Positions 55,643 to 64,000 of a stretch of DNA of 64,000 nt are shown piece by piece. The stretch's first letter is position 1. Each line of letters starts with the position of its first letter. A program made the translations under genes and the position numbers. The notes below the pieces were generated by a model. The model saw nothing but the letters and a program-made list of their open reading frames with translations, ran no database searches and was not told the origin of the DNA. Origin of the DNA: Niveibacterium sp. 24ML (GTDB lineage Bacteria > Pseudomonadota > Gammaproteobacteria > Burkholderiales > Rhodocyclaceae); the NCBI RefSeq assembly GCF_026586805.1, contig NZ_JAPFHA010000001.1:1-64000 (forward strand), given 5' to 3'.

Positions 55643-56598
55643 GCGACCCAGGGCCCAAGCGCCTGCAAGACCGACGCCACCGACGGGCACTGCCCCCTGC
55701 CACCGAGGTTGACGGCATTGGCCCCGCCGGCCACGCCATTGGCCCCCGGCTCGGTTGCGATATAGAGCGCAACCACCGGCACCTTGAGTGCCGCAGCCAG
55801 ATGCGACAGACCAGTATCGACGCCCACCACGCACTGGGCGCGATCGATCAAACCCGCCAGCGCATCCAAGGCCATCGGTGGCGCCAGTGACGCATGCGGC
55901 AGATTGGCCGCAATGCGCCCGGCGCGCGCGCGTTCCGTGTCATTGCCGGCAGCGAGCACGCAATGCAGGCCGCGCCGGTTCAGCGCACGCCCCAATTCAA
56001 CCCAGTTGGGCTCGGGCCAGAGCTTTTCGTCACGGCTGGTGGCCGTCAGCAGCACCGCATAGGCACCATCAACCCGCCAGGCATCGGCCAGCGGTGCGGG
56101 CGCGCGTATGCCGTAGTCGAGTGGCAGGTCGAGCGGGTAATCGAACACCGCTGCGGTGAGGCGGCGGTTACGTTCCACCGCATGCATCTGCCAGGAAACA
56201 CGGTACTTGTCGTCGTAGAAACGGGTGGCGAAGGGCTCACGCGCGCTATCGGGCATGTAACCGGCGACCGGCGCACCGGCCATGCGCGCCAGCAACGCAC
56301 TCTTTAGCAGGCCCTGCGCATCGATCACGCGCTCGTAGCGGGCCTTTCTCACTTCGCGGCGAAAGCCACCAAACGCGCGCCAGGTCGCTGGCGCCCAGAG
56401 TCGCTTGCGCCAACTGCGCAGCGCCACCGGAATCACCTGCCTGACGCCCGGATGCAGGCGCACCAGCGGCGCAAAGGGCGCCTCGACAACCCAGTCGATA
56501 GCAAGCGACGGCACCCGTGCAAGCAGATCGGTGACCGCCGGCAGGTACTGGATGACGTCACCCATCGACGACGTCTTGACGATCAGAATCTCGCGCAT
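55639..56598 (-). CDS. waaC: LPS heptosyltransferase I
   Basis: GT9 enzyme that attaches the first heptose to Kdo. The 319-residue protein begins MREILIVKTSSMGDVIQYLP, contains YERVIDAQGLLKSALLARM and SRDEKLWPEPNWVELGRAL, and ends with the GVDTGLSHLAAALKVPVVAL sugar-nucleotide motif. I start it at 56598; residues further upstream are not family-like. Divergent from the family 2 glycosyltransferase gene across 71 bp. Confidence 0.94.
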   Translation of the reverse strand: MREILIVKTSSMGDVIQYLPAVTDLLARVPSLAIDWVVEAPFAPLVRLHPGVRQVIPVALRSWRKRLWAPATWRAFGGFRREVRKARYERVIDAQGLLKSALLARMAGAPVAGYMPDSAREPFATRFYDDKYRVSWQMHAVERNRRLTAAVFDYPLDLPLDYGIRAPAPLADAWRVDGAYAVLLTATSRDEKLWPEPNWVELGRALNRRGLHCVLAAGNDTERARAGRIAANLPHASLAPPMALDALAGLIDRAQCVVGVDTGLSHLAAALKVPVVALYIATEPGANGVAGGANAVNLGGRGQCPSVASVLQALGPWVA

Positions 56599-56656
56599 GG
56601 CCACGATTATTCCGGCAGCGGCGCCTTGCGGCAAATCGCACGGCTGCCGCGCCCCC

Positions 56657-56662
56657 TATAAT
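56657..56662 (+). promoter_or_regulatory. Consensus -10 element TATAAT 7 bp before a start codon
   Basis: A perfect TATAAT ends at 56662 and the glycosyltransferase ATG is at 56670, so a start site at the usual distance would fall at or next to the A of the ATG. No ribosome-binding site is visible between them. A leaderless transcript is predicted. Confidence 0.5.
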
Positions 56663-56669
56663 TGCGCCA

Positions 56670-57443
56670 ATGAGCGAACGCAAACTCCTCTCCGCCGTGC
56701 TGATCACGCGCGATTGCGGATCTACGCTGGCCGATACCCTCGCATCGCTGGCTTTCTGCGACGAGATCATCGTCGTCGATTCCGGCAGCACGGACGGCAC
56801 CCCCGCGCTCGCCGCCCGCGCGGGTGCCCGGGTGATCCACCAGGATTGGCTCGGCTTCGGCCCGCAGAAGCAGTTCGCGGTCGCGCAAGCCAGCAACGAA
56901 TGGGTGCTGTGCATCGATGGCGACGAAGTCGTCACGCCCGAACTGCGCGCCGAGATCCAGCGTGAGCTCGCCGCGCCATCGCACCGCGCATTCGAATTCG
57001 CGCGCTGCAACCGCTTTCTTGGACGTTACCTGCGCCATGGCGAGGGCTACCCTGACCTCTCGCTGCGCCTGTTCGACCGCCGCCACGCCGGATGGTCGGA
57101 CGATCTGGTGCACGAGAAGGTCACCGCACTGGGCGATGTCGGCCGCCTCAGGGGCGATCTGCTGCATCACTCCGAAGAGAGCCTTGAGTCTTACCTCGCC
57201 AAGCAGAACCGCTACACCACGCTGGCAGCCGAAGCGCTGGTGGCCGAAGGCTTCGTACCGAGCGCCGCCAAGCTGTGGGTGAGCCCGATCTTCCGTTTTC
57301 TCAAGTTCTACATCGCACGGCGCGGCTTCCTCGATGGCGGTGCAGGGCTGGTGCACATCGGCATCGGCTGCTTTAACAGCTTCATCAAGTACGCCAAGGT
57401 GATCGAGATCCGTGCCACCGCACGCGATTCGCGACGCCCCTGA
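56670..57443 (+). CDS. Family 2 glycosyltransferase, LPS core (WaaE/KdtX-like, 257 aa)
   Basis: GT-A fold with the nucleotide-binding IIVVDSGSTDGTPALAARAG (about 33-52) and DxD-type CIDGDEVVTPEL (about 80-91). QDWLGFGPQKQFAVAQA and FLKFYIARRGFLDGGAGLVH are hallmarks of the WaaE/KdtX LPS beta-1,4-glucosyltransferase group. Its position next to waaC and waaA supports an LPS-core role. The transcript may be leaderless. Confidence 0.88.
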   Translation: MSERKLLSAVLITRDCGSTLADTLASLAFCDEIIVVDSGSTDGTPALAARAGARVIHQDWLGFGPQKQFAVAQASNEWVLCIDGDEVVTPELRAEIQRELAAPSHRAFEFARCNRFLGRYLRHGEGYPDLSLRLFDRRHAGWSDDLVHEKVTALGDVGRLRGDLLHHSEESLESYLAKQNRYTTLAAEALVAEGFVPSAAKLWVSPIFRFLKFYIARRGFLDGGAGLVHIGIGCFNSFIKYAKVIEIRATARDSRRP

Positions 57444-57465
57444 GCGGCGCAACGGAGAATTCACG

Positions 57466-58290
57466 ATGCGACTGGCCGTTGGAGACCTGCAAGGACAACT
57501 CGAACCGCTCGACCGACTGCTCGACGAAGCCGGCTTTTCCATGGCGCGTGACGAGCTCTGGCTGACCGGCGATCTGGTCAATCGCGGCAGGGACAACGCG
57601 GCCGTGCTGCGGCGCATCCGCGCGATGGGTGATCGCGCGATCGCGGTACTCGGCAACCACGATTTTTACCTGCTGGCGGTTGCCAGCGGGGCCATGCGCC
57701 GGGGTGCCGACGACACGCTGGACGACATCCTCGACGCGCCGGACCACGATGCCCTGATCGACTGGCTGCGCTTTCGCCCGCTGATGCATGTCGCCGACGG
57801 CGATGCGATGGTGCACGCCGGCCTGCTGCCTAGCTGGAGCGTGGCGCAAGCCCGCTTGCTCGCACTGGAAGTGGAAGGCGCGCTGCAGGGGCCGCACTGG
57901 AAGCTCTTCCTACAGAACCTGTGGGGCGGCCAGCCGACCACCTGGCGCGACGACCTGACCGGCTGGGATCGCCTGCGCGTGATCGTCAATGCGATGTGCC
58001 GGATGCGCATGTGCAGCGCCAGTGGCGAGATGGCGCTCAAGTACAAGGGCCCGATCAATGCCGCCCCCCCCGGGATCAGCCCCTGGTTCGACGTCGCCGG
58101 GCGCCTTAGCGCAAGCCACCGCATCGTCTGCGGCCACTGGTCTGCCCTGGGCTACTTCGACCAGCGCGGCGTCCTGGCGCTGGATACCGGCTGCGTCTGG
58201 GGCGGCTGCCTGACGGGGGTCTGGCTTGAGCGCAACGAGCGGATCCAGGTCAAATGCGAGCAGGTCGCCGCCCCGACCGGCTGGGACTGA
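57466..58290 (+). CDS. apaH: Symmetrical bis(5'-nucleosyl)-tetraphosphatase (diadenosine tetraphosphatase)
   Basis: Calcineurin-type phosphoesterase cleaving Ap4A to two ADP, and also decapping Np4-RNA in other bacteria. The 274-residue protein has GDLQGQLEPLDRLLDE, where the usual GDIHG is replaced by GDLQG as in many ApaH proteins, then LTGDLVNRGRDNAAVL and LGNHDFYLLAV with metal ligands. IVCGHWSALGYF and LDTGCVWGGCLTGVWLE follow in the C-terminal half. The ATG at 57466 has a GGAG site. Confidence 0.94.
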   Translation: MRLAVGDLQGQLEPLDRLLDEAGFSMARDELWLTGDLVNRGRDNAAVLRRIRAMGDRAIAVLGNHDFYLLAVASGAMRRGADDTLDDILDAPDHDALIDWLRFRPLMHVADGDAMVHAGLLPSWSVAQARLLALEVEGALQGPHWKLFLQNLWGGQPTTWRDDLTGWDRLRVIVNAMCRMRMCSASGEMALKYKGPINAAPPGISPWFDVAGRLSASHRIVCGHWSALGYFDQRGVLALDTGCVWGGCLTGVWLERNERIQVKCEQVAAPTGWD

Positions 58291-58311
58291 CGCGGTCTCA
58301 CCGCAAAATGG

Positions 58312-58335
58312 AAAAGGGCCCCAAGGGGCCCTTTT
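58312..58335. terminator. Bidirectional terminator between apaH and efp
   Basis: Perfect stem AAAAGGGCCCC/GGGGCCCTTTT with a 2-nt gap, giving T-runs on both strands. It separates the convergent apaH and efp genes. Confidence 0.85.
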
Positions 58336-58356
58336 GCTTGCACCGAACCGCTGTGC

Positions 58357-58914
58357 TTACTTGACGCGGTTCTTGTACTCGTCGGTGCGGGTGTCGATCT
58401 CGATCTTGTCACCGATTTCAACGAAAGCCGGCACCGGCAGTTCAAAACCGGTCACGATCTTGGCCGGCTTCATGACCTTGCCCGAGGTGTCGCCCTTGAC
58501 GGCCGGCTCGGTGTAGATCACTTCGCGCACAACGCTGTTCGGCAGTTCGACCGAAATCGCCTTGCCTTCGTAGAACACCACTTCCAGGGCCATGCCGTCG
58601 ACCAGGTACTTGAGCGCCTCGGTCATGTTCTCGGCTTCAACTTCGTACTGGTTGTACTCGGCGTCCATGAACACGTACATCGGGTCGGCGAAGTACGAGT
58701 AGGTGACTTCCTTGCGATCGAGCGTAACGACTTCGAACTTGTCGTCCGCGCGGTACACGGTTTCCGAACCCGAGCCGGTCAGCAGGTTCTTGAATTTCAT
58801 CTTCACAACAGAAGCGTTGCGGCCGGACTTGCTGTATTCGGCTTTCTGGACGACGAGCGGCTCGGAGCCGACCATCACGACATTGCCAGCACGGAGTTCT
58901 TGGGCGGTTTTCAT
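58357..58914 (-). CDS. efp: Elongation factor P, arginine type
   Basis: Relieves ribosome stalling at polyproline. The 185-residue protein begins [16 protein letters not shown], and its tip loop reads [10 protein letters not shown]. The residue at the modification site is Arg32 rather than the lysine of E. coli EF-P, and the flanking KSGRN matches the pseudomonad EF-P that is rhamnosylated by EarP. The earP gene is the next gene upstream on the same strand, in agreement. An AGGTG site precedes the start. Confidence 0.96.
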   Translation of the reverse strand: MKTAQELRAGNVVMVGSEPLVVQKAEYSKSGRNASVVKMKFKNLLTGSGSETVYRADDKFEVVTLDRKEVTYSYFADPMYVFMDAEYNQYEVEAENMTEALKYLVDGMALEVVFYEGKAISVELPNSVVREVIYTEPAVKGDTSGKVMKPAKIVTGFELPVPAFVEIGDKIEIDTRTDEYKNRVK

Positions 58915-58932
58915 CGGGGCACCTGATATAAC

Positions 58933-58954
58933 GAAAAAGGCGCCTACCGGCGCC
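58933..58954 (-). terminator. Terminator-like hairpin between earP and efp
   Basis: On the minus strand GGCGCC-GGTA-GGCGCC is followed by TTTTT, ending 19 bp before the efp start codon. It would let earP be transcribed at a lower or separate level from efp, or act as an attenuator in the efp leader. Confidence 0.6.
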
Positions 58955-58972
58955 ACACACATGGATAACTGC

Positions 58973-60100
58973 TTATTTTAACTCGCTTTTGGCAAAATCC
59001 ACCAGCGCCGCAGCCAGATCCTCACGGCCGGCGAGCGCTTCACACCATTGCGCAGCATGTGCGCGCAGGGCGGGCATCGCCTGTTCAAAGCGCTGCCAGG
59101 CATCGGCCGACAAGGCCCCGTCGTTCCAGCCAATGTGGAGCGCCCGCAGTGCATCCGCAGCCTCGGCCGACAAGCCGGCGGTATAGCGGTCAAGGAATGC
59201 CGCCAGCTTCACGCGGTGCGCCGCTTCCTCTTGCGGATAGATATGCCACAGCAAAGGCCGCCCGGCCCATTGCGCACGCACGAACGAATCTTCGCCGCGG
59301 ACGAAGTTCAGGTCGCACGACCACAAAAGCCGGTCATAGTCGTCTTGCGCCACGAAGGCCAGCGGCGCGATGCTGAGCTGACCGCGCTGGATCAACGCGC
59401 CGGGCGCCGGCTGGCAGCCCAGCCAGGCCGACACTGAACGCCACGCCCGCCCAAGCGGCACACCACACCACACCGGCACGCTTCCAGCCGCCCAGGCTTC
59501 CAGCTGCGCAGCCATAGCCGCCGACTCATAGGTAAACATCGACACCCGCAGCGCGCCCGCAGGCGGCTCGGGGGTTTGCAGCAGTTGCCAGCAACGGGCC
59601 TGCGCGGGGCCATCGGCGCGAAAAGCGCGCTGCGCCGCCAGCAAGCCTGCCTCGCGGATCAGCCCACCGGTTCGGGCGGTAAAGCCGGGATAGAAGAAGT
59701 GCTCGACCAGCGGAAGGCGCGGGTGCGGCGAAGGCAGGCGATGGCAGCCCTCAACCCAGGATTCCGCAGACAGGTATTCCAGATTGATCCAGACCGGCCG
59801 TGGCGCGCGTGCCGCCATCTGATCGAGATACGCACCGGGCAGGCGGCATGAGAAGCCCGCCACAACCACATCAGCAAGCGCATCGGGCGGCAGATCGGCA
59901 TGCCAGTGATGCACCGTGAGCCCGTCTGGCGCGCGCGCCTCGCCGGCCGCCAACTTGCGGTAGCTGGCAAGATCATCCACCCACAAGCGCACCTGCACGC
60001 CGTGTTCACGCGCGAGCTGACGCCCAAGACGCAGGCACACGCCAATATCGCCGTAGTTATCGACGACTGCGCAGAAGATGTCCCATCGCCATGTACTCAT
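58973..60100 (-). CDS. earP: EF-P arginine rhamnosyltransferase EarP (375 aa)
   Basis: Inverting GT-B glycosyltransferase that transfers rhamnose from dTDP-rhamnose to Arg32 of EF-P. The N-terminus [20 protein letters not shown] contains the catalytic aspartates of the family. [19 protein letters not shown] and the C-terminal [20 protein letters not shown] with [14 protein letters not shown] are diagnostic of EarP (formerly DUF2331). Start at 60100; the longer frame upstream is not family-like. It lies directly upstream of efp. Confidence 0.95.
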   Translation of the reverse strand: MSTWRWDIFCAVVDNYGDIGVCLRLGRQLAREHGVQVRLWVDDLASYRKLAAGEARAPDGLTVHHWHADLPPDALADVVVAGFSCRLPGAYLDQMAARAPRPVWINLEYLSAESWVEGCHRLPSPHPRLPLVEHFFYPGFTARTGGLIREAGLLAAQRAFRADGPAQARCWQLLQTPEPPAGALRVSMFTYESAAMAAQLEAWAAGSVPVWCGVPLGRAWRSVSAWLGCQPAPGALIQRGQLSIAPLAFVAQDDYDRLLWSCDLNFVRGEDSFVRAQWAGRPLLWHIYPQEEAAHRVKLAAFLDRYTAGLSAEAADALRALHIGWNDGALSADAWQRFEQAMPALRAHAAQWCEALAGREDLAAALVDFAKSELK

Positions 60101-60172
60101 GGGGCCGAATTGTCGCACTCGCGGCGCCTGTCGCAGCGATTCCGCGACAGGCCCCACGAAGGCTGAGCGGGT

Positions 60173-60718
60173 CTACACCCACTCGTTCGCGGCCACCGCC
60201 GGCGCAACCCACGGCTTGATGCCGCGCAGACGGGCCATCCGATACACATCGACCAGCGCGCCGTGACGCAAGGCGAATCCGCGTGAGCAACCCTCGGTGT
60301 CGAATCCTGCGCGGCGATACATTGCAATCGCCGCCGCGTTATCGACGAACACCTCGAGTTCGATCCGCGCGAGCCCCAGCCAGTTGTCGGCCAGATCGGT
60401 CACAGCCGCCATCAGGCGGGTACCGATTCCCTGCCCTTGCCAGTCGTCACGCACCGCAATCGCGAGCCGGGCGCAGTGGGCACGGCGCGCCGGCCCTTGC
60501 GGCATCAGAATGACCGCGCCAACCGGCTCGCCATTCACGCACCCGAGCAGGCGGTGGTCGCCGCCCGGTTCGGCCAGCATCCGGCGAAATACCTCTGCGC
60601 TGTTGTACGGCATGCTGAAGGTACCCGCAGCCGCAGCAGGCGCCGTCAGGATCGCGTGCAAGGCGCGCCAGTCCTCGGGCTCTGCAGCCCGGACATGGAT
60701 GACCGTCTGTTTCTTCAT
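60173..60718 (-). CDS. GNAT-family N-acetyltransferase (181 aa)
   Basis: GNAT fold with the acetyl-CoA loop AVRDDWQGQGIGTRLMAAV (about 94-112) and the closing motif LEVFVDNAAAIAMYRRAGF. The acceptor is unknown; related proteins acetylate amino acids, polyamines, antibiotics or ribosomal proteins. Its ATG overlaps the MFS exporter stop by 4 bp, so the pair may export and modify related compounds. Confidence 0.85.
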   Translation of the reverse strand: MKKQTVIHVRAAEPEDWRALHAILTAPAAAAGTFSMPYNSAEVFRRMLAEPGGDHRLLGCVNGEPVGAVILMPQGPARRAHCARLAIAVRDDWQGQGIGTRLMAAVTDLADNWLGLARIELEVFVDNAAAIAMYRRAGFDTEGCSRGFALRHGALVDVYRMARLRGIKPWVAPAVAANEWV

Positions 60719-62004
60719 TTCATCACTCCCTGTTCGGACAATTCAAACTGGATTTCGGATTCCGGGCGGGTGGCCGGGAGCCAGCGCGCGGCGCCCAGCG
60801 CCAGCAAGCACCCAAGCGCAGCAACGCCAAGCAAGGTGCCATGCAAACCGACCGCATCACCCATTCGCCCGGCCGCGGCCGAGCCGATCGGCGCTGCCGA
60901 TACGCTGATGAAACGCATCGTCGCAGTCATGCGGCCCAGCATGGCGTCGGGCGTGACCTGCTGCCTCAGGCTGATATAGGTCACCGAGTACATCGTGGCG
61001 CCAAAGTCGATCACCAGCATCGCCAGGCCCGCCCCCAGCGCAGTCAGCGCCCAGCCCGGTTGCATCACGGCGTAGGCCCCGTAGCCCAGCCCGCAAAGCA
61101 GGTAGCCCAGGATCAGCGTCACCCGCGCGCCTTGCGTGCGCTCCATCCGGTGCGCCGCCGCAGCGCCCAGCAAGGCCCCGAGCGCGCCCAAGGTGTTGAT
61201 CAAGGCCAGATCCTTGGCACCCAATTGCAACTCGCGCGTCGCGAACAACACGTAGAGCGCGCGGAAGCTATCGAACAGCATGATCCACACCGCCGCCGCC
61301 ACCGCCAGCGCGCGCAGCAAGGGGTTCCGCCATACAAGCTGGAGGCCTTCCCGCACCTCCGGCCACATCGGGCGCTTTTCGGTCACCACCGGCGGGTCGT
61401 CGCGCCGGATCGACATCACCAGGCACGCGGAAAGCAGGAAGCCACACGCATCAAGGGTAATCGCCAAGGGCGCGCCGAGGGCATCAACGGCAATCGCCGC
61501 GATCGCCGGCCCGACGATGCCGGCGATCGAGCTGGCTGCCGACAGTTTGCTGTTGGCCTCTACCAGGCGTTCGCGCCCCACCAGCTGGGTAATGAACACC
61601 TGCATGGCGGTACCGCCCACCGCAAAGGTGCAACCGACGATGAAGCCAGCGACGTAAAGCACCGGCAGGCTCAGCACTCCCAGAAGGTGCGCCAGAGGCA
61701 CCAAGGCGAGCGCGGCCGCACCGAGCAGGTCAAACACCGCCGCCAGCCGCTTCTTGCGCGAACGATCCACCCACACGCCAGCGGGCAGGCTGAGCAGCGC
61801 GAACGGCAGCAACTCGCAGGCGGCAAGAATGCCCATCTGCGTGGCGCTGGCATCGAGCAATTGAACCGCCGTCAGGGGCAGCGCCATTTGCGACACGGTC
61901 GCCCCGAGCGTAGCGAGCGTACTGGCCAGAAACAGGCGCATGTAGTCGCGGTGACGCCACAGGCTGCCGGCCGGAGCGAGCGCGCGCATCCAGTAAGCAA
62001 ACAT
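60715..62004 (-). CDS. Major facilitator superfamily transporter, drug/siderophore exporter type (429 aa)
   Basis: Twelve predicted hydrophobic helices, with the MFS loop motif GVWVDRSRKKRLAAVFDLLG after helix 2 and SNKLSAASSIAGIVGPAIAA-like segments (read here as ANSKLSAASSIAGIVGPAIA). This pattern is shared with EntS/MefA-like exporters. A good AGGAG site precedes the start. It is coupled to the GNAT gene and preceded by a 160-bp leader with two alternative hairpins behind a small ORF, a layout seen for attenuation-controlled efflux genes. Confidence 0.88.
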   Translation of the reverse strand: MFAYWMRALAPAGSLWRHRDYMRLFLASTLATLGATVSQMALPLTAVQLLDASATQMGILAACELLPFALLSLPAGVWVDRSRKKRLAAVFDLLGAAALALVPLAHLLGVLSLPVLYVAGFIVGCTFAVGGTAMQVFITQLVGRERLVEANSKLSAASSIAGIVGPAIAAIAVDALGAPLAITLDACGFLLSACLVMSIRRDDPPVVTEKRPMWPEVREGLQLVWRNPLLRALAVAAAVWIMLFDSFRALYVLFATRELQLGAKDLALINTLGALGALLGAAAAHRMERTQGARVTLILGYLLCGLGYGAYAVMQPGWALTALGAGLAMLVIDFGATMYSVTYISLRQQVTPDAMLGRMTATMRFISVSAAPIGSAAAGRMGDAVGLHGTLLGVAALGCLLALGAARWLPATRPESEIQFELSEQGVMK

Positions 62005-62122
62005 GATTCTTCTCCTGGCAGCCGGATCGCGGCATACCGTCGAGATTCGCGCGGCGCGGATGGCGCCGCACGCACATCAATCAATGCGGGAAGGGAAAAA
62101 GACTTTGGCTATTGCCAGGTTT

Positions 62123-62161
62123 CGTTCCCGCCCACTTGGGGTGGCGGGAACGGATCCCGCC
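62123..62161 (-). promoter_or_regulatory. Two mutually exclusive hairpins between the small ORF and the MFS gene
   Basis: On the minus strand, segment 1 GGCGGGA (62161-62155) starts 2 bases after the small ORF's stop codon and can pair with segment 2 TCCCGCC (62149-62143). Segment 2, as CGTTCCCGCC (62152-62143), can instead pair over 10 bp with segment 3 GGCGGGAACG (62132-62123). A ribosome finishing the small ORF would cover segment 1 and favour the 2-3 stem. There is no U-tract directly after either stem. Confidence 0.5.
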
Positions 62162-62162
62162 G

Positions 62163-62312
62163 CTAGCTATTCAGGGCGTGGCAGGCAAACGGCGCAAAAC
62201 CAGAACTGGTTCGCTCCATGCCATTGCCAACAACGCAGAATCGGGAGGCGAGCATGCGCACGCCGCCGGCGTTGGGGCCGGTTTTCTTGGCGATGTCGTG
62301 GGACTGGCGCAT
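62163..62312 (-). CDS. Small ORF, possible leader peptide (49 aa)
   Basis: ATG at 62312 is preceded by a strong AAGGAG site at the right distance, and by a promoter-like TTGACG with an adjacent palindrome. The product starts MRQSHDIAKKTGPNAGG and ends FAPFACHALNS; it has no signal peptide or clear membrane segment and resembles nothing I recognise. It ends 2 bp before the alternative hairpins that precede the MFS exporter gene, so it may work as a regulatory leader. It could also be a stand-alone small protein, or not translated. Confidence 0.45.
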   Translation of the reverse strand: MRQSHDIAKKTGPNAGGVRMLASRFCVVGNGMERTSSGFAPFACHALNS

Positions 62313-62379
62313 AAGTCGCTCCTTGGGGAACGGGATTGAACAAAAAGTGCTGTGCATTCTCACGGGCGGGATATGCACG

Positions 62380-62402
62380 CGTCAAGCTCGAACAAATTCG
62401 AG
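62380..62402 (-). promoter_or_regulatory. Promoter-like element with palindrome upstream of the small ORF
   Basis: On the minus strand TTGACG (62385-62380) lies at a -35 position, with a GAGAAT-like -10 about 18 bp further on. Immediately upstream is the inverted repeat CTCGAA-N4-TTCGAG (62387-62402), a possible regulator site. Confidence 0.4.
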
Positions 62403-62462
62403 TGTTGCATTCTTCACTTGCCGACCCGCGGCGCACGATTGTTGCGAATGCTGCAGTGAGCC

Positions 62463-62490
62463 TTGGTCAGCGAGGAACGACCGCTAGAAT
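62463..62490 (+). promoter_or_regulatory. Sigma-70-like promoter of proA
   Basis: TTGGTC (62463-62468), a 16-bp spacer and TAGAAT (62485-62490), 23 bp before the proA ATG. Confidence 0.55.
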
Positions 62491-62513
62491 GGCCAATTGT
62501 CTTTGCTGTTTGA

Positions 62514-63791
62514 ATGGCCATGGAAATCAAAACCTACATGCAGACGGTCGGCCGCCAGGCACGCAGCGCTTCGCGCGCGATGGCCGCCGCCTCCACCGCC
62601 GCAAAGAACGGCGCGCTGAACGAAATTGCCCGGCTCATCCGCGAACGCGGCGATGCCTTGCTCGCCGCCAATGCGCGCGACGTAGAGCAGGCGCGCGCTG
62701 ACGGCCTGGAGCCGGCGATGATCGATCGCCTTACGCTGACCGCCAAAACCGTCGAGTCGATGGCCGTTGGGCTTGAACAGATTGCGGCGCTGCCGGACCC
62801 GGTTGGCGAAATCACCGATGTGAAGCGTCGCCCGACCGGCATCCAGGTCGGCAAGATGCGTGTGCCGCTCGGCGTGATCGGCATCATCTACGAGGCACGC
62901 CCGAACGTGACCGCCGACGCTGCTGGCCTGTGCCTCAAGAGCGGCAACGCGGCAATCCTGCGCGGTGGCAAGGAAGCGCTGCACTGCAACCAGGCCATCG
63001 CCGCCTGTGTGCGGGACGGCCTTGCCCACGCCGGCCTGCCGCAAACGGCGGTGCAAGTGATCGAGACCACCGACCGCGCAGCGGTGGGCGAATTGATCAC
63101 GATGCCGGAGTTCGTCGACGTCATCGTGCCGCGCGGCGGCAAGGGGCTGATCGAGCGCATTTCGCGTGATGCGCGCGTGCCGGTGATCAAACACCTGGAT
63201 GGCAACTGCCATGTTTATGTCGACGTCGGCGCGGACCTCGACAAAGCGGTGCGAATCGCCGACAACGCAAAAACCCAGCGCTACGCCCCCTGCAACACAG
63301 CCGAATCGCTGCTGGTCGCGCAGTCTATTGCCGCTGATTTCCTGCCACGCATTGGCCGCATTTACGCCGAGAAGGGCGTCGAGATGCGGTGCTGCCCAGA
63401 GTCGCGCGCGATTCTGGAATCCGCAGGCCTCTCCGGCATCAAAGACGCGACCGAGGAGGATTACCGCACCGAATTCCTTGCGCCGATTATTTCGATCCGT
63501 GTGGTGCAAGGCGTAGATGAAGCAATTGCGCACATCAACGACTATTCATCGCAACACACCGAAGCGATCGTTACCGAGAGCCACACGCGCGCTATGCGCT
63601 TCCTGCGCGAAGTGGATTCGAGCTCAGTCATGATCAACGCATCCACCCGCTTTGCCGATGGATTCGAATACGGCCTCGGCGCGGAAATCGGCATTTCGAC
63701 CGACAAGATTCATGCGCGCGGCCCGGTCGGCCTCGAAGGCCTGACCAGTCAGAAATGGGTGGTGTTTGGCGACGGAGAAGTCCGCAGCTGA
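62514..63791 (+). CDS. proA: Gamma-glutamyl phosphate reductase
   Basis: Second step of proline synthesis, NADPH-dependent reduction of glutamyl-5-phosphate to the semialdehyde. The 425-residue aldehyde-dehydrogenase-fold protein has [20 protein letters not shown], the [17 protein letters not shown] motif, catalytic Cys in [14 protein letters not shown] and [20 protein letters not shown] at the C-terminus. A start at 62520 is equally possible; neither has a clear ribosome-binding site. A strong terminator follows, so it is probably monocistronic. Confidence 0.95.
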   Translation: MAMEIKTYMQTVGRQARSASRAMAAASTAAKNGALNEIARLIRERGDALLAANARDVEQARADGLEPAMIDRLTLTAKTVESMAVGLEQIAALPDPVGEITDVKRRPTGIQVGKMRVPLGVIGIIYEARPNVTADAAGLCLKSGNAAILRGGKEALHCNQAIAACVRDGLAHAGLPQTAVQVIETTDRAAVGELITMPEFVDVIVPRGGKGLIERISRDARVPVIKHLDGNCHVYVDVGADLDKAVRIADNAKTQRYAPCNTAESLLVAQSIAADFLPRIGRIYAEKGVEMRCCPESRAILESAGLSGIKDATEEDYRTEFLAPIISIRVVQGVDEAIAHINDYSSQHTEAIVTESHTRAMRFLREVDSSSVMINASTRFADGFEYGLGAEIGISTDKIHARGPVGLEGLTSQKWVVFGDGEVRS

Positions 63792-63813
63792 GATGGCGGC
63801 GCAATGCCTGGCA

Positions 63814-63845
63814 ACAAACCCTCCGTCACGGAGGGTTTGTTTTTT
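63814..63845 (+). terminator. Rho-independent terminator after proA
   Basis: ACAAACCCTCCGT/ACGGAGGGTTTGT stem with a tight loop, followed by TTTTT. Confidence 0.9.
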
Positions 63846-63929
63846 GCGCCCCTTGCCGTACGCTAAGGTATGGCTCAATCACCGGCGCACAGTCGGCCCA
63901 CACAAAAGACAAACGAGGAGACATCTGCA

Positions 63930-64000
63930 ATGCTCAATCGCACGCTCGCCACACTATTGCTGTCCGCCGCACTCATCGCGCCGGCCGCAGCCGCCATCGA
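63930..64000 (+). CDS. Start of an exported protein (3' truncated by the window)
   Basis: ATG at 63930 follows a GAGGAG site. The visible 23 codons read as a Sec signal peptide (MLNRTLATLLLSAALIAP followed by an alanine run). The mature protein is outside the window, so no function can be given. Confidence 0.6.
   Translation, partial: MLNRTLATLLLSAALIAPAAAAI

Overview
The window is about 64 kb of GC-rich, densely packed chromosomal DNA from a betaproteobacterium. Rhodocyclales is my best guess. The clues are the codon bias, an arginine-type elongation factor P with its rhamnosyltransferase EarP, the order pcm-rhodanese-tolC-waaA-waaC, a PuuD-type membrane urate oxidase, and a VgrG-type secretion island. 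The taxonomic call is an inference from gene content. I saw no rRNA, tRNA, CRISPR array, prophage or complete insertion sequence.

Left edge (1-5830): a type VI secretion orphan island with vgrG, a large unrecognised VgrG-linked protein (candidate effector) and the end of a formylglycine-generating-enzyme-like (SUMF1) gene convergent with it. Next come a ROK regulator (5997-7187), a B12-domain radical SAM protein with an unusual cysteine spacing (7415-9319), two lipoproteins, one with a G8 domain (9366-12441), and a SOUL haem-binding-type protein (12793-13449).

Centre (13704-46551): an almost uninterrupted 33-kb purine and urate catabolic island. It has a CDA-type deaminase, a BMP-type binding protein, xdhABC with ABC transporter genes, 8-oxoguanine deaminase, guaD, an NMT1/THI5-type ABC transporter and a Tsx-like outer membrane channel. 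A second block holds allophanate hydrolase, two cysteine hydrolases of the isochorismatase superfamily (one closely resembling biuret hydrolase, the other a candidate triuret hydrolase) and a second BMP-type ABC transporter. Regulators of the GntR and LysR types and an AtzH/HpxZ-like protein follow. The last block is the full urate-to-glyoxylate set: uraD, uraH, puuD, puuE, alc and allA. Read together, the island can import purines, convert guanine, 8-oxoguanine and xanthine to urate, and run urate through 5-hydroxyisourate, OHCU, allantoin and allantoate to ureidoglycolate, glyoxylate and urea. It also appears able to consume triuret, the product of peroxide attack on urate, through biuret and allophanate. 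Three candidate operator motifs are shared between separate promoters of the island.

Right part (46552-64000): a TetR-controlled RND efflux pair, then pcm, a rhodanese and a TolC-type channel; LPS core genes waaA, waaC and a family 2 glycosyltransferase; apaH; efp and earP; a GNAT acetyltransferase and MFS exporter preceded by a possible regulatory leader (a 49-codon small ORF and two mutually exclusive hairpins); proA; and the start of an exported protein.

A 149-bp dispersed repeat with terminal inverted repeats occurs in two full, inverted copies (13514-13662 and 33393-33541), plus two partial copies flanking the first. Its ends coincide with stop codons of neighbouring genes.
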